25,841 nucleotides of DNA from DASWHR01 sp035541035 (lineage in GTDB: Bacteria > Actinomycetota > AC-67). Every line of letters starts with the position of its first letter. Position 1 is the stretch's first letter. Positions 15,555 to 23,036 of the stretch are shown one piece after another. Below the pieces are notes generated by a model. It was not told where the DNA came from, searched no databases, and worked only from the letters and a program-made list of their open reading frames with translations. The stretch lies in the NCBI GenBank assembly GCA_035541035.1, contig DATLFO010000256.1:1-25841 (forward strand), in the 5' to 3' direction. The position numbers and the translations under genes were made by a program.

Positions 15555-16846
15555 GTCGCGATCACCCGCTGGGCGGGCCGCGCGCCGTTGCCGTGCGCGT
15601 CGGACAGACGCACCGGCCGCGCACGCAGCTCCTCGGTGGGCATGCCCAGCAGGCTCCGGTAAGTCCGATCGAGGATCTCGCACATCCGCTGCTGCGAGAA
15701 CAGTGACCGCACGACGTTGCGGCCGTGAATCCCCATGCGCCGCGCCTCGGACGGATGCTCCAGCATCCACAGGATGCATTCGGCGACGTGTGCGGGATCG
15801 CCCGGACGCGACAGCAGCCCGGTCGCACCGGGCCGGACCAGATCGGCAACGCCGTTGACGGCGGAGGCCACGACCGGCCGGCCGCTCGCGAGCGCCTCGG
15901 TCAGCGCACGTCCGAGACCTTCGTAGAGCGAAGGCATCACGAACACGTCGAAGGCCGCCGCGATGCGATGTGCGTCGTCGCGGAATCCGGTGAACAGCAG
16001 GTCGATGCCGAGCCGTGCGGCCTCGGCGCGTGCTTCGGCTTCCATCGGGCCGTCCCCGACCATGACGAAGCGGGCGTCCGGCCGCACCGCCGCGACCGCG
16101 GCCGCGGCCCGCACGAAGTCCTTCGGCGCCTTCTGGAACGTGATCCGGCCGACCGTGCCGATCAGCGGCACGTCCTCGCCGATGCCGATCTCGTCGCGAA
16201 AGGCGCGGTCACGTCCGCGAGGGATGTCGGCCAGCTCGACCGAGGACGGCGCCACCCGCACCGTCCCGGGCGGGGCGAGCCGGTTCTCGACCGCGTCGCG
16301 TGCGACTTGCGGCGCCACGGCGAGGAAGGCGTGCGTCGAGCGCCGCGCGGTCCGGTCGATCGCGAGGTACACGCGGCGGCGCAGCCGGCTCATATGATCG
16401 TGGAACGGGAACGCGTGGAAGGTATGGATCACCACCGGGACGTGGCACCGCCGCGCGGCCATACGTCCGATCAGGCCGGCCTTGGCGGTATGGGTATGCA
16501 CGATCGAGAAGCGCTCGCGTTTGATCAGACGGACGAGCGCGCGATAGGCGAGCCAGTCGTCGAGCGGCCGGATCGTCTCGGCCAGCCGCGGAATCTCGAC
16601 CGTGCGTATCCCTGCGCGGCGCGCCGGCTCGAAGCATTCGCCGCCGGGCCGGGCTGCGACCCAGACCTCATAGCGGGCCGGATCCATGCCCGTCGCCGAG
16701 TGCAGCGTGTTGCCACCCGCGCCCGTGGTGAACTTGGTGATGACGTGCAGCACCTTGATGCGTGGGGCGGCCGGGCCCGGCGGCAGGGAGGCCGCCGGTG
16801 TGGCGGGTTCCGGCTCGGAGGCCCAGACGGAGTCCGGCAGGCTCAT
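15551..16846 (-). CDS. GT4-family glycosyltransferase (GT-B fold)
   Basis: This 431-residue protein has a GT-B fold of family 4. The N-terminal domain starts after a 29-residue Pro/Ala tail (KVLHVITKFTTGAGG, 31-45) and contains the acceptor-side VHTHTAKAG (116-124). The C-terminal domain has VGRITFQKAPKDFVRA (232-247), VMVGDGPM (261-268) and the E-x7-E motif with Glu309 and Glu317 in YEGLGRALTEAL. It transfers a sugar from a nucleotide sugar onto the lipid-linked acceptor in the cytosol. It is the only glycosyltransferase besides the initiating phosphoglycosyl transferase, which suggests a short repeat unit. The ATG at 16846 has an AGGAGG site 10 bases upstream and overlaps the stop of the epimerase gene. 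Donor and linkage are not readable. Confidence 0.93.
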   Translation of the reverse strand: MSLPDSVWASEPEPATPAASLPPGPAAPRIKVLHVITKFTTGAGGNTLHSATGMDPARYEVWVAARPGGECFEPARRAGIRTVEIPRLAETIRPLDDWLAYRALVRLIKRERFSIVHTHTAKAGLIGRMAARRCHVPVVIHTFHAFPFHDHMSRLRRRVYLAIDRTARRSTHAFLAVAPQVARDAVENRLAPPGTVRVAPSSVELADIPRGRDRAFRDEIGIGEDVPLIGTVGRITFQKAPKDFVRAAAAVAAVRPDARFVMVGDGPMEAEARAEAARLGIDLLFTGFRDDAHRIAAAFDVFVMPSLYEGLGRALTEALASGRPVVASAVNGVADLVRPGATGLLSRPGDPAHVAECILWMLEHPSEARRMGIHGRNVVRSLFSQQRMCEILDRTYRSLLGMPTEELRARPVRLSDAHGNGARPAQRVIAT

Positions 16847-17790
16847 GCGACCGCCGCCTCCTGCTCGCGCGCCCAGGCCCACATCGCGGCGAGGCCGTCG
16901 GTGAGCGCGACGCGCGGCCGGTATCCGAATCCCTCGCGAGCGCGGGTGACGTCCGCGCCGGTGTGCTTGACGTCGCCGCGGGCGGAGCGTCTCCGGACGA
17001 CGGAGATGTCGCGGCCGGTGATCGTCTCGATCGCCGCGACGACCTCGTTCATCGAATGTTGCGCCCCGCCACCGATGTTCGCCACCCCGCGCCACTCGGT
17101 GACGGCGACGCGCCGCATCGCGAATACGACGTCCGATACGTCGGTGAAGTCGCGGGTCTGGGTCCCGTCACCGGAGAGCTCGAACGTCCCCGCGGTTCGT
17201 GCGGCGCTCATCAGGCGAGCGAACGCCATGTCGGGACGCTGGCGCGGACCGTAGACGGTGAACAGGCGCAGCGACGCCGTCGAGATGCCGAACGCGCTGC
17301 GGTACAGCTCGCACAGGTGCTCGCCCGCCAGCTTGGTCACGCCGTAGGGGGACAGCGGCCGGGGGAGCGCGGACTCGGCGGTCGGGTAGGCGTCGGCGTC
17401 GCCGTAGACCGACGAGCTCGACGCGTAGACGAACGAGCGCAGCGGTGTCGAGCGCGCGGCCTCGAGCAGCCGTTGCGTGGTAGTGATGTTCTGCCGGGTG
17501 TAGTGATCGAAGTCCCGGCCCCACGACGGACGCACGCCCGGCTGGCCGGCGAGGTGATAGACGGCATCGATTCCGGTCAGCAGGTCGGTCAGCCGCGTGG
17601 CGGCGACGTCGGCTTCCACGAAGGTGAACCGCGGATGAGCGGAGGCGTCTCGCACGTTCGACTCCTTGGCGGCCCGGTCGTAATAGCCGGTGAAGCAGTC
17701 CACGCCGCGTACCAGGTCGCCCGACTCGAGCAGATGCTCGACCAGGTGCGAACCGACGAAGCCGGCCGCGCCGGTTACCAGCGCGTTCAC
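16843..17790 (-). CDS. NAD-dependent sugar epimerase/dehydratase (extended SDR)
   Basis: This 315-residue extended short-chain dehydrogenase/reductase acts on nucleotide sugars (GalE / UDP-glucuronate-epimerase type). It has the NAD-binding TGAAGFVGSH (6-15), the catalytic Ser region SSSSVYG (124-130) and Tyr149/Lys153 in SPYGVTK. RLFTVYGPRQRPDMAF and RDFTDVSDVV are further family signatures. It would supply the activated sugar used by the glycosyltransferases. The exact substrate (UDP-GlcA/GalA, UDP-Glc/Gal or a 4,6-dehydratase) cannot be told. The start is GTG at 17790, with an AAAGGAGG ribosome site about 6 bases upstream, and it overlaps the polymerase stop by four bases. A long in-frame extension to 17958 is antisense-like and ignored. 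Confidence 0.93.
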   Translation of the reverse strand: MNALVTGAAGFVGSHLVEHLLESGDLVRGVDCFTGYYDRAAKESNVRDASAHPRFTFVEADVAATRLTDLLTGIDAVYHLAGQPGVRPSWGRDFDHYTRQNITTTQRLLEAARSTPLRSFVYASSSSVYGDADAYPTAESALPRPLSPYGVTKLAGEHLCELYRSAFGISTASLRLFTVYGPRQRPDMAFARLMSAARTAGTFELSGDGTQTRDFTDVSDVVFAMRRVAVTEWRGVANIGGGAQHSMNEVVAAIETITGRDISVVRRRSARGDVKHTGADVTRAREGFGYRPRVALTDGLAAMWAWAREQEAAVA

Positions 17791-19070
17791 GGCGCGCCTC
17801 CTTTCGCGTCCTGGTGGGACCATCGGTGGACGGCCGCGATCAGGCCCAACAGGGCCCACAGATGTCGGTAGTGCAGGATCTCGTGCGTGAGCGCCGACAG
17901 CGCGAGCGCTACGGCGACGCCCGTCATCGCCGCGCCGGTGCCGGCGGCCTTTCGCCACTCCGGCTTGACCACGCCCGCATGGCCGCGGGCGATGCGGTAG
18001 CCGATCGCGCCCGCGAGCAGCAGCAACCCGGCGACCCCGATCGGACCCCGCTCGACGAGCGTGGCGAGGTAGTCGTTGTGCGAGGAGCGCACGCCGCTCT
18101 CGCCGCTGCGGCCTAGCTCGTCCCGTGTCGCGAACGGGCCGATGCCGAGGATGCCCCGCTCGCGATACAGGGCCATCTGTTCCGAGAACAGGTCCTGGCG
18201 ATTCGCCGCGCTGCGTTCGAGCCGGCCGATCGAGTAGCGGATGAGGAGGTTCTCGGACTCGGGCGCGCGGCGGAACGACTCACCCATCGCCACGTACGAG
18301 CCGGCGCCGGCGACGAGAATCGCGGAAAGCACCACCACGGCCACGATCGGGTCGATTCGCCGCCAGGCATACACGAACACCGCGACGACCGCACCGGCCG
18401 CGAGCCCCAGGATCGCCGCGTTCGATCCCGTGAGCAGCATCGCGGCCAGCATCACGGCGACGGCCGCACTGCGGCGCGGCCACGACTTCGGACGCGATGC
18501 GACCGCGACGAAGATCGCGATCAGGAAGTAGTTGCCGGTGATGTTGGGATTCTGGAAGAACAGGTGCGCGCGCGTGCCGCGATCGGTGGTGGCGTTGATG
18601 AGCGGCGCGAAGCCGGAGGCGACGGCCGCCACGACCAGCGCTCCCCAAAACACCCCAGCCGCGACCCAGGCGGAGCGGATCTCTTCGATCGCGCGGGGCG
18701 TTCGCGCCACCGTCGCGATGGCCGCGGTGAACAGCAGCAGATGGGCCTCTTGCAGCATGACCAGCAGCGTCGGCCCCGCCCGGTCGGCGACCAGGCCGCT
18801 GATCGCGCCGGCCGTCATCAGCACGGCCGTCGCCCCGGCGAACGGCGCGAAGATCGCCCGTCCTTCGGCGGCGATCCATACGAAGACCGCGATCGTGGCG
18901 GTGACCATGAAAAAGTCCGCCGGCCCGGAGTTTCCCGGCAGGCGCGGCTTGACCAGGGGGATCACGGCGATGGCGAACATCACGATGCGCAGCAGGGCGG
19001 CGGGTGGCTCGCCGGTTCGCTGCCAGGGCATGCGCGGCACGCGATAGACGGTCGGCGCGGCCGGGTTCAA
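17787..19070 (-). CDS. O-antigen ligase/polymerase-type protein (Wzy_C family)
   Basis: This 427-residue polytopic membrane protein has about 11-12 hydrophobic segments. The large extracytoplasmic loop carries RERGILGIGPFATRD and SSHNDYLATLVERGPIG, the hallmark of Wzy/WaaL (PF04932) proteins. It would polymerise the repeat units on the outer face of the membrane, or ligate the chain. The frame begins with TTG at 19070, whose TTGA overlaps the stop of the RtcB-like gene, matching the 4-base junctions seen across this operon. An internal ATG at 19031 is possible but has no visible ribosome site. The flippase and glycosyltransferase downstream fit a Wzx/Wzy locus. Calling it polymerase rather than ligase is inference from the presence of Wzx and Wzz and the absence of another candidate. 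Confidence 0.88.
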   Translation of the reverse strand: MNPAAPTVYRVPRMPWQRTGEPPAALLRIVMFAIAVIPLVKPRLPGNSGPADFFMVTATIAVFVWIAAEGRAIFAPFAGATAVLMTAGAISGLVADRAGPTLLVMLQEAHLLLFTAAIATVARTPRAIEEIRSAWVAAGVFWGALVVAAVASGFAPLINATTDRGTRAHLFFQNPNITGNYFLIAIFVAVASRPKSWPRRSAAVAVMLAAMLLTGSNAAILGLAAGAVVAVFVYAWRRIDPIVAVVVLSAILVAGAGSYVAMGESFRRAPESENLLIRYSIGRLERSAANRQDLFSEQMALYRERGILGIGPFATRDELGRSGESGVRSSHNDYLATLVERGPIGVAGLLLLAGAIGYRIARGHAGVVKPEWRKAAGTGAAMTGVAVALALSALTHEILHYRHLWALLGLIAAVHRWSHQDAKGGAP

Positions 19071-20476
19071 TGCAGAACCCCCAGGGGACGCAGGCGCGCG
19101 ACCGGGCGCGCGATGTCGTGGCGGGTCAGGATCGACAGCGCTTCGTCCACGCCCCGGTCGTCGTAGTGACCCGCCGCCTGCGGGCCGCGGCCGTCATAGC
19201 GCATCCGCAGCGTGGCTCTGGGCCGCGGGTCGGGTCGCGACAGGCCCCGGCTGATGAAGTCCGCGACGATCCCACCCGAGCCGTGGCACGCGGAGTACAG
19301 GCTGGCGTCCGCGCCGGACCCGGCGACGCACACGTAGGACGAGGTGCGCGCGGTGCCGGGAAGCAGAAGGGCCTGGCCGGTATGGGCGAACGGACTTCCG
19401 GGCTCGAATCGCTGAGCCGGCCAGGCCCGGCATGCATTGTGGCGGTGCACGATCGCACCGTCCTCTTCGTAGATCGAGTTATGCGGCGAGTCCACGACGG
19501 GGCGGACTGCCGGCGCGCCGAGCGTGCGGCGCGCGAGCGCGGCCAGCGATGCCGCGACCGCGCCGCGGAACGCGAAGCCGAAGTTCATCGCGGCGGCGTG
19601 CGCGAGCATCACGCGACGGCCTTCGACGCCGTCGAGCGGGATCGCGGCACCTTCCCGGAAGTACAGCGCGAACCGCCGGCGCACCTGTTCGATCGAGCGG
19701 GCCGAGCACAGATGGTGGCCGGGCTTTTGCAACGCCATCGTCATGCGCACGGTCGTGGGCGCCTTGCGGCGCCGCGCGTACAGCCGGCCGATCTGGCCGG
19801 GGAGCACGCCCCCGCCGCCGTGGAACTGGATCGTCAGTCCGCCTTCCGACAGGCCCAGCGCCCGCGCCGCGGGCGGGTCCAGGACGGCTTCGACGCGCTG
19901 GAGCTCGATGAAATGGTTGGACGGGCCTACGGCGGCGAAGCGCATGCCCGACAGCACGCGCGTCAGCCAGGGGATCTCCCTGCGCAGCGCGGCGGGGCCG
20001 CCGAAGCGGTCCAGGTCGAGTCGGCCCCCCTCCTCGGTCCGGGCGCGCGCCGTCGCGGGCAGCCCGTAGCGATCAACCGCGAATTCGGTCCCCAGCGTCG
20101 CGGCCGCGATCACGTCCCCCGTGCCGAGTGTGCGGTTCAGCCCGGGCGGCCACGGATGAGCGGCTCGCGTCTCGCTCAGAAATCGAACCACGTCCTCGGG
20201 TCCTGCCGTGCCGCCGTCGAGCGCGAGCAGCGTCATGCCGCAGTTCAGCGACGATGCGGTGAACGCCGGACGGATCGTGCCTCGGGTGGCGACGGCGATG
20301 CTCGACGGCATCTCCATGCGGGGCTTGTGAAGAAAATCGGGAAGCACGACCGGCGGCGCGGCCAGGTCCGCGTCGCGCACGCCCCGCATGAGCGCGGCGA
20401 GCGCGGCGGCGTCCGGGGGGCTTTCGTCTCCGGCGAAGATGCGCGGGATGGATGTGTCGGGCCGGGCGAGGGTCAT
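19067..20476 (-). CDS. Divergent RtcB-family protein (RNA ligase-like)
   Basis: This 469-residue protein is recognisably of the RtcB 3'-phosphate RNA ligase family. Visible signatures are SNHFIEL (H188), IQFHGGGGVLPGQIG (H219), VVDSPHNSIYEE (H332), VHRHNACRAWP (343-353) and SACHGSGG (H398, the position guanylated in RtcB). Cys79 lies in SLNCG, where the canonical motif is D-I-N-C-G with Asp and Cys binding Mn2+; here the Asp position is Ser76. HGAGR is HGSGG. So most metal ligands and the nucleophile stay while one ligand and an Arg are changed. The ATG overlaps the stop of the HPr-kinase-like gene and its own stop overlaps the polymerase start. True RtcB repairs or splices tRNA; the location inside a polysaccharide operon suggests another role, such as nucleotidyl transfer. 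Function is unknown. Confidence 0.87.
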   Translation of the reverse strand: MTLARPDTSIPRIFAGDESPPDAAALAALMRGVRDADLAAPPVVLPDFLHKPRMEMPSSIAVATRGTIRPAFTASSLNCGMTLLALDGGTAGPEDVVRFLSETRAAHPWPPGLNRTLGTGDVIAAATLGTEFAVDRYGLPATARARTEEGGRLDLDRFGGPAALRREIPWLTRVLSGMRFAAVGPSNHFIELQRVEAVLDPPAARALGLSEGGLTIQFHGGGGVLPGQIGRLYARRRKAPTTVRMTMALQKPGHHLCSARSIEQVRRRFALYFREGAAIPLDGVEGRRVMLAHAAAMNFGFAFRGAVAASLAALARRTLGAPAVRPVVDSPHNSIYEEDGAIVHRHNACRAWPAQRFEPGSPFAHTGQALLLPGTARTSSYVCVAGSGADASLYSACHGSGGIVADFISRGLSRPDPRPRATLRMRYDGRGPQAAGHYDDRGVDEALSILTRHDIARPVARLRPLGVLH

Positions 20477-21486
20477 CGTGTGATCGCCACCCGGTCGCGC
20501 GCATCGGGGACGCTGCGCCGCGCCGAGTATCCGCCGAGCGCATCCGAAAGGCGGATTCCCGGACGCGCAAGGGCGACCCCGACGCACGGCAGTCTGTCGA
20601 CGAGTGCGCGCGCGACCGGCAGGACCGGCGGAAGCGCCGGCCCGTATCCGGTCGTCATCGCGAGCGTCGCCGCAAGCGGCCAGAAGCGGCGCAGCTCGCC
20701 GCACGCGTAGGTCGACGTCACCATCAGGCGCGCAAGCTCGGCCGGGTCGGCCTCACGCACGCGTGTCTCGCGTCCTCGCTCGAGCAGCACCACGACATCG
20801 GGCCGCGCCGACGGCAGCCGGGTCTCGGGCACGACCGACATGCGCCCTCGCGTCGTCGGCAGCGCGATCACGTCGTCGGGGACCGCCCACGGCTCGATGC
20901 GAAACGGCTCGGCGACGCCCCAGACGGTGCGGGCGTCGGCGACGCACAGGTTGTCGGTGATCGGAAGCGCTCCGGCGGCCATCTCGGCGGCGAGCACCGT
21001 GGAGGTACCTGCGCCCGGCATCCCGACGACCAGCGCCGTGCCTTGATCGATCCGGACGCATGCGGCGTGAAGAGGAGGGCGGGCTGCGGTCGATGCGCGC
21101 CACAGTGCCGGATACTGGGTCAGCATCGCACCGAGCCGGAGCCGCCATCGGGCCGGGAAGGCCCGGAAAGCCCGCAGCTCGATTCCCGGCCGCCACCGGA
21201 AGATCAGTTCCGGCGGGGAATGCCATGCGTGGACGAGCAGGTCGAACCCGGATTGCGCGGCGTTGCGGATCACGACCTCGCGGTCCCGCCGGGCCAACGC
21301 GCGGCCGGCCTCGTCCCAGTCGCCCGGGAACGGCTTTCGATCCCGCTCGACCACGACGCGCAGGGTCTCGTCGCCGGATCCGGGGGCGAGCGGCGATCCG
21401 GTCGATTCCTCGACGAGGTCCGCGACCCAGCCGATCGCCACGTCGAACCGGATGCGCTCGCCCGCCGTCTCGATCGTCCCTGGCAT
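20473..21486 (-). CDS. HPr-kinase-like protein with degenerate P-loop
   Basis: This 337-residue protein resembles the HPr serine kinase C-terminal domain proteins often found in glycan or peptide biosynthesis loci. The strand-loop-helix ALVVGMPGAGTSTVLAAEMA (151-170) is clearly a P-loop, but the essential Lys is Thr161 (GAGTST where GxGKST is expected). The following segment ALPITDNLCVAD (173-184) matches the Asp-rich strand after the P-loop in HPr kinases, with Asp-Asn replacing Asp-Asp. The first ~140 residues are a separate region (beta-strand-rich, VAIGWVADLVEEST, HAWHSPPELIFRWRP) that I do not recognise. ATP hydrolysis is therefore doubtful and it may be a binding or scaffold protein. 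It starts 14 bases after the Wzz-like gene and overlaps the RtcB-like ATG, which links these two in translation. Confidence 0.75.
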   Translation of the reverse strand: MPGTIETAGERIRFDVAIGWVADLVEESTGSPLAPGSGDETLRVVVERDRKPFPGDWDEAGRALARRDREVVIRNAAQSGFDLLVHAWHSPPELIFRWRPGIELRAFRAFPARWRLRLGAMLTQYPALWRASTAARPPLHAACVRIDQGTALVVGMPGAGTSTVLAAEMAAGALPITDNLCVADARTVWGVAEPFRIEPWAVPDDVIALPTTRGRMSVVPETRLPSARPDVVVLLERGRETRVREADPAELARLMVTSTYACGELRRFWPLAATLAMTTGYGPALPPVLPVARALVDRLPCVGVALARPGIRLSDALGGYSARRSVPDARDRVAITR

Positions 21487-21500
21487 TGCGTTCCCCGCGC

Positions 21501-22859
21501 TCAGCTCGCGCCGTCGCCGTTGCCGGCTTTGGGCTTGCCGCCGGACATGAATGCCTCGGACGCTCTTTCGAAGGCCGGGACGTGCCGGCCGCGAAACCCG
21601 TCATCGGATGCCGGTTCGGCCTCGAGTCTCGGGACGGCCTTGAACACGACCTCCTGCGGGTGGCGGCGCCTGCCGCGCTTCTTCTGCACCAGCACGAAGC
21701 CCAGGAGCGGCCAGCCACTCGCGGCGGCGACGTGATGGAGCACGGCCAGGGACTTCCGGTGCAGAGCCTCCGGCGCGACGGCGACGATGCCGCCGTCGGA
21801 GGGGGCGGAGCGATCGACGATCGCGATGCGCGATCCGGGCACCGGACCGCCCGCCGGCTCGCTCTCCGGCTCGCCCTCCGGCTTCAGGGACGAGGCGAGA
21901 TCGTCGGCGGCGCCGGCCTCCGTGCCGACCGGAACGACCAGCACCGACCGCACGTCGGCGCGTGTCGCCGCGAGCCGTATGGCCCTGGTTACCGTCGCTT
22001 CGCGCTCGTCGAGGTCTTCGGGATCACCGGCCGGAACGGTCCCGAGCCACGGCGCGCCCGCCGCGGCCGCGATGGCCTCCGAGCCCATGACCGTCGGGCG
22101 CAGCACCTCCGACGCCGCCGCGATTGCGAGCCCGCCGAGCAGGCCCGCGACGAGCCCGAGCATCAGGCGCAGCGCGTGGGGCGTGCCGCTGGGCGACGCC
22201 GGCACGTTCGCCGAGTCGAGCACCGCCGCGCGCGGCTGCGCCGCGCCGATCTGCACGATCTGCCGGCGGTCCACGTCCAGCTCGGCCCGCTGACGCACGG
22301 CCGCCGTGTACTGCTGCAACGCAACCTGGGCCGCCTGCGTGCCCGGCGCCGCGGCGCGCGCCGCGGCCTCGAGCGTGACGTTGCGCTCGTCGGCTTCGGC
22401 CATGCGGCGGTCGAGGTCGTCCAGGAGCGTTTGCACCCCGCCACGGAGCATGTTGGATCGAACGTCGATCAGCGCGAGCGCGATCCCGTTGGCGATCGAG
22501 GCGGCGGCATGCGGATCCTTGTCCGACGCGGTGATGTCCACGACGGAGGACGAGCCGGCCGCCGTCAGCACGATCGAATCGGCGACCTCGCCGACGTCAC
22601 GCTCCTGATCGATCGTCGAGATCGCGCGGCGTACGACGAGGTCGCTCGTCGCGATCGCCCGCGCCGAATCGGCGAGCGTCTTGGCCCTGGCCCCGTCGTT
22701 CGGATCCCATCCGCCGAGCGACACGCGCGACGTCGCCTCGTAGCGCGGCTCCTGCGTTGCGCCGATGGCCAACGCGCCGAGCAATCCGATGATCGTCAAG
22801 ACGATCAGGATCCTCGCGTGGCGCACGAAGATCCTCCGAAGAGCTTCATTGGTGTCCAT
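21501..22859 (-). CDS. Wzz-like polysaccharide co-polymerase with degenerate tyrosine-kinase tail
   Basis: This 452-residue protein has the co-polymerase layout: TM1 at about 17-35 (ILIVLTIIGLLGALAIGA), an extracytoplasmic region starting RYEATSRVSLGG (39-50), a helical segment (about 140-200) and TM2 at 231-250 (RLMLGLVAGLLGGLAIAAAS). After it, EAIAAAAGAPWLGTVPAG and VRSVLVVPVGTEAGAADDLASSL (303-325) follow the Wzc/CpsD kinase pattern, but the Walker A GxxxxGK[ST] is missing. LGFVLVQ (386-392) matches the closing strand of such kinases. It is probably a chain-length regulator with a pseudokinase domain and no Tyr-rich tail. The ATG at 22859 has an AGAGGA site. It is the first gene of the operon and its promoter should lie in the 177-base divergent gap. 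Confidence 0.85.
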   Translation of the reverse strand: MDTNEALRRIFVRHARILIVLTIIGLLGALAIGATQEPRYEATSRVSLGGWDPNDGARAKTLADSARAIATSDLVVRRAISTIDQERDVGEVADSIVLTAAGSSSVVDITASDKDPHAAASIANGIALALIDVRSNMLRGGVQTLLDDLDRRMAEADERNVTLEAAARAAAPGTQAAQVALQQYTAAVRQRAELDVDRRQIVQIGAAQPRAAVLDSANVPASPSGTPHALRLMLGLVAGLLGGLAIAAASEVLRPTVMGSEAIAAAAGAPWLGTVPAGDPEDLDEREATVTRAIRLAATRADVRSVLVVPVGTEAGAADDLASSLKPEGEPESEPAGGPVPGSRIAIVDRSAPSDGGIVAVAPEALHRKSLAVLHHVAAASGWPLLGFVLVQKKRGRRRHPQEVVFKAVPRLEAEPASDDGFRGRHVPAFERASEAFMSGGKPKAGNGDGAS

Positions 22860-23036
22860 GGATCGTCCTCTCCCGGCTCTTGCCGACGAAAAGACGCTAG
22901 GGATGTTGCCTTTCGCGCTCCAGAGACGATTCGCGTACCGCCTCTGCGATGCGCGACGTAGAACGCCCGCACGCCCAATCGGGGATACGTCGTCGGCACC
23001 TTGCGGCCGGACGCGATGCGCGGAACGATCGCATCG
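22860..23036. promoter_or_regulatory. Divergent intergenic region, likely promoters for the operon and for a sulfotransferase
   Basis: 177 bases separate the ATG of the Wzz-like gene (minus) from the ATG of a sulfotransferase (plus). The section at about 22888-22945 is less GC-rich than its surroundings. This is the only space where the promoter of the 16-gene operon can lie within the window, apart from internal promoters. I could not pick out a convincing -35/-10 pair on either strand, so the sites are unplaced. Confidence 0.55.

Noticed and set aside
19067..20476. Treating the RtcB-like gene as a pseudogene
   Set aside because: The frame is complete, is fitted by 4-base overlaps at both ends, and keeps five key His residues and Cys79; the changes look like divergence and not decay.
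22860..23036. Specific -35/-10 promoter boxes in the divergent gap
   Set aside because: Candidate hexamers (for example TTGGGC on the minus strand) lack a partner at proper spacing, so no sites were called.
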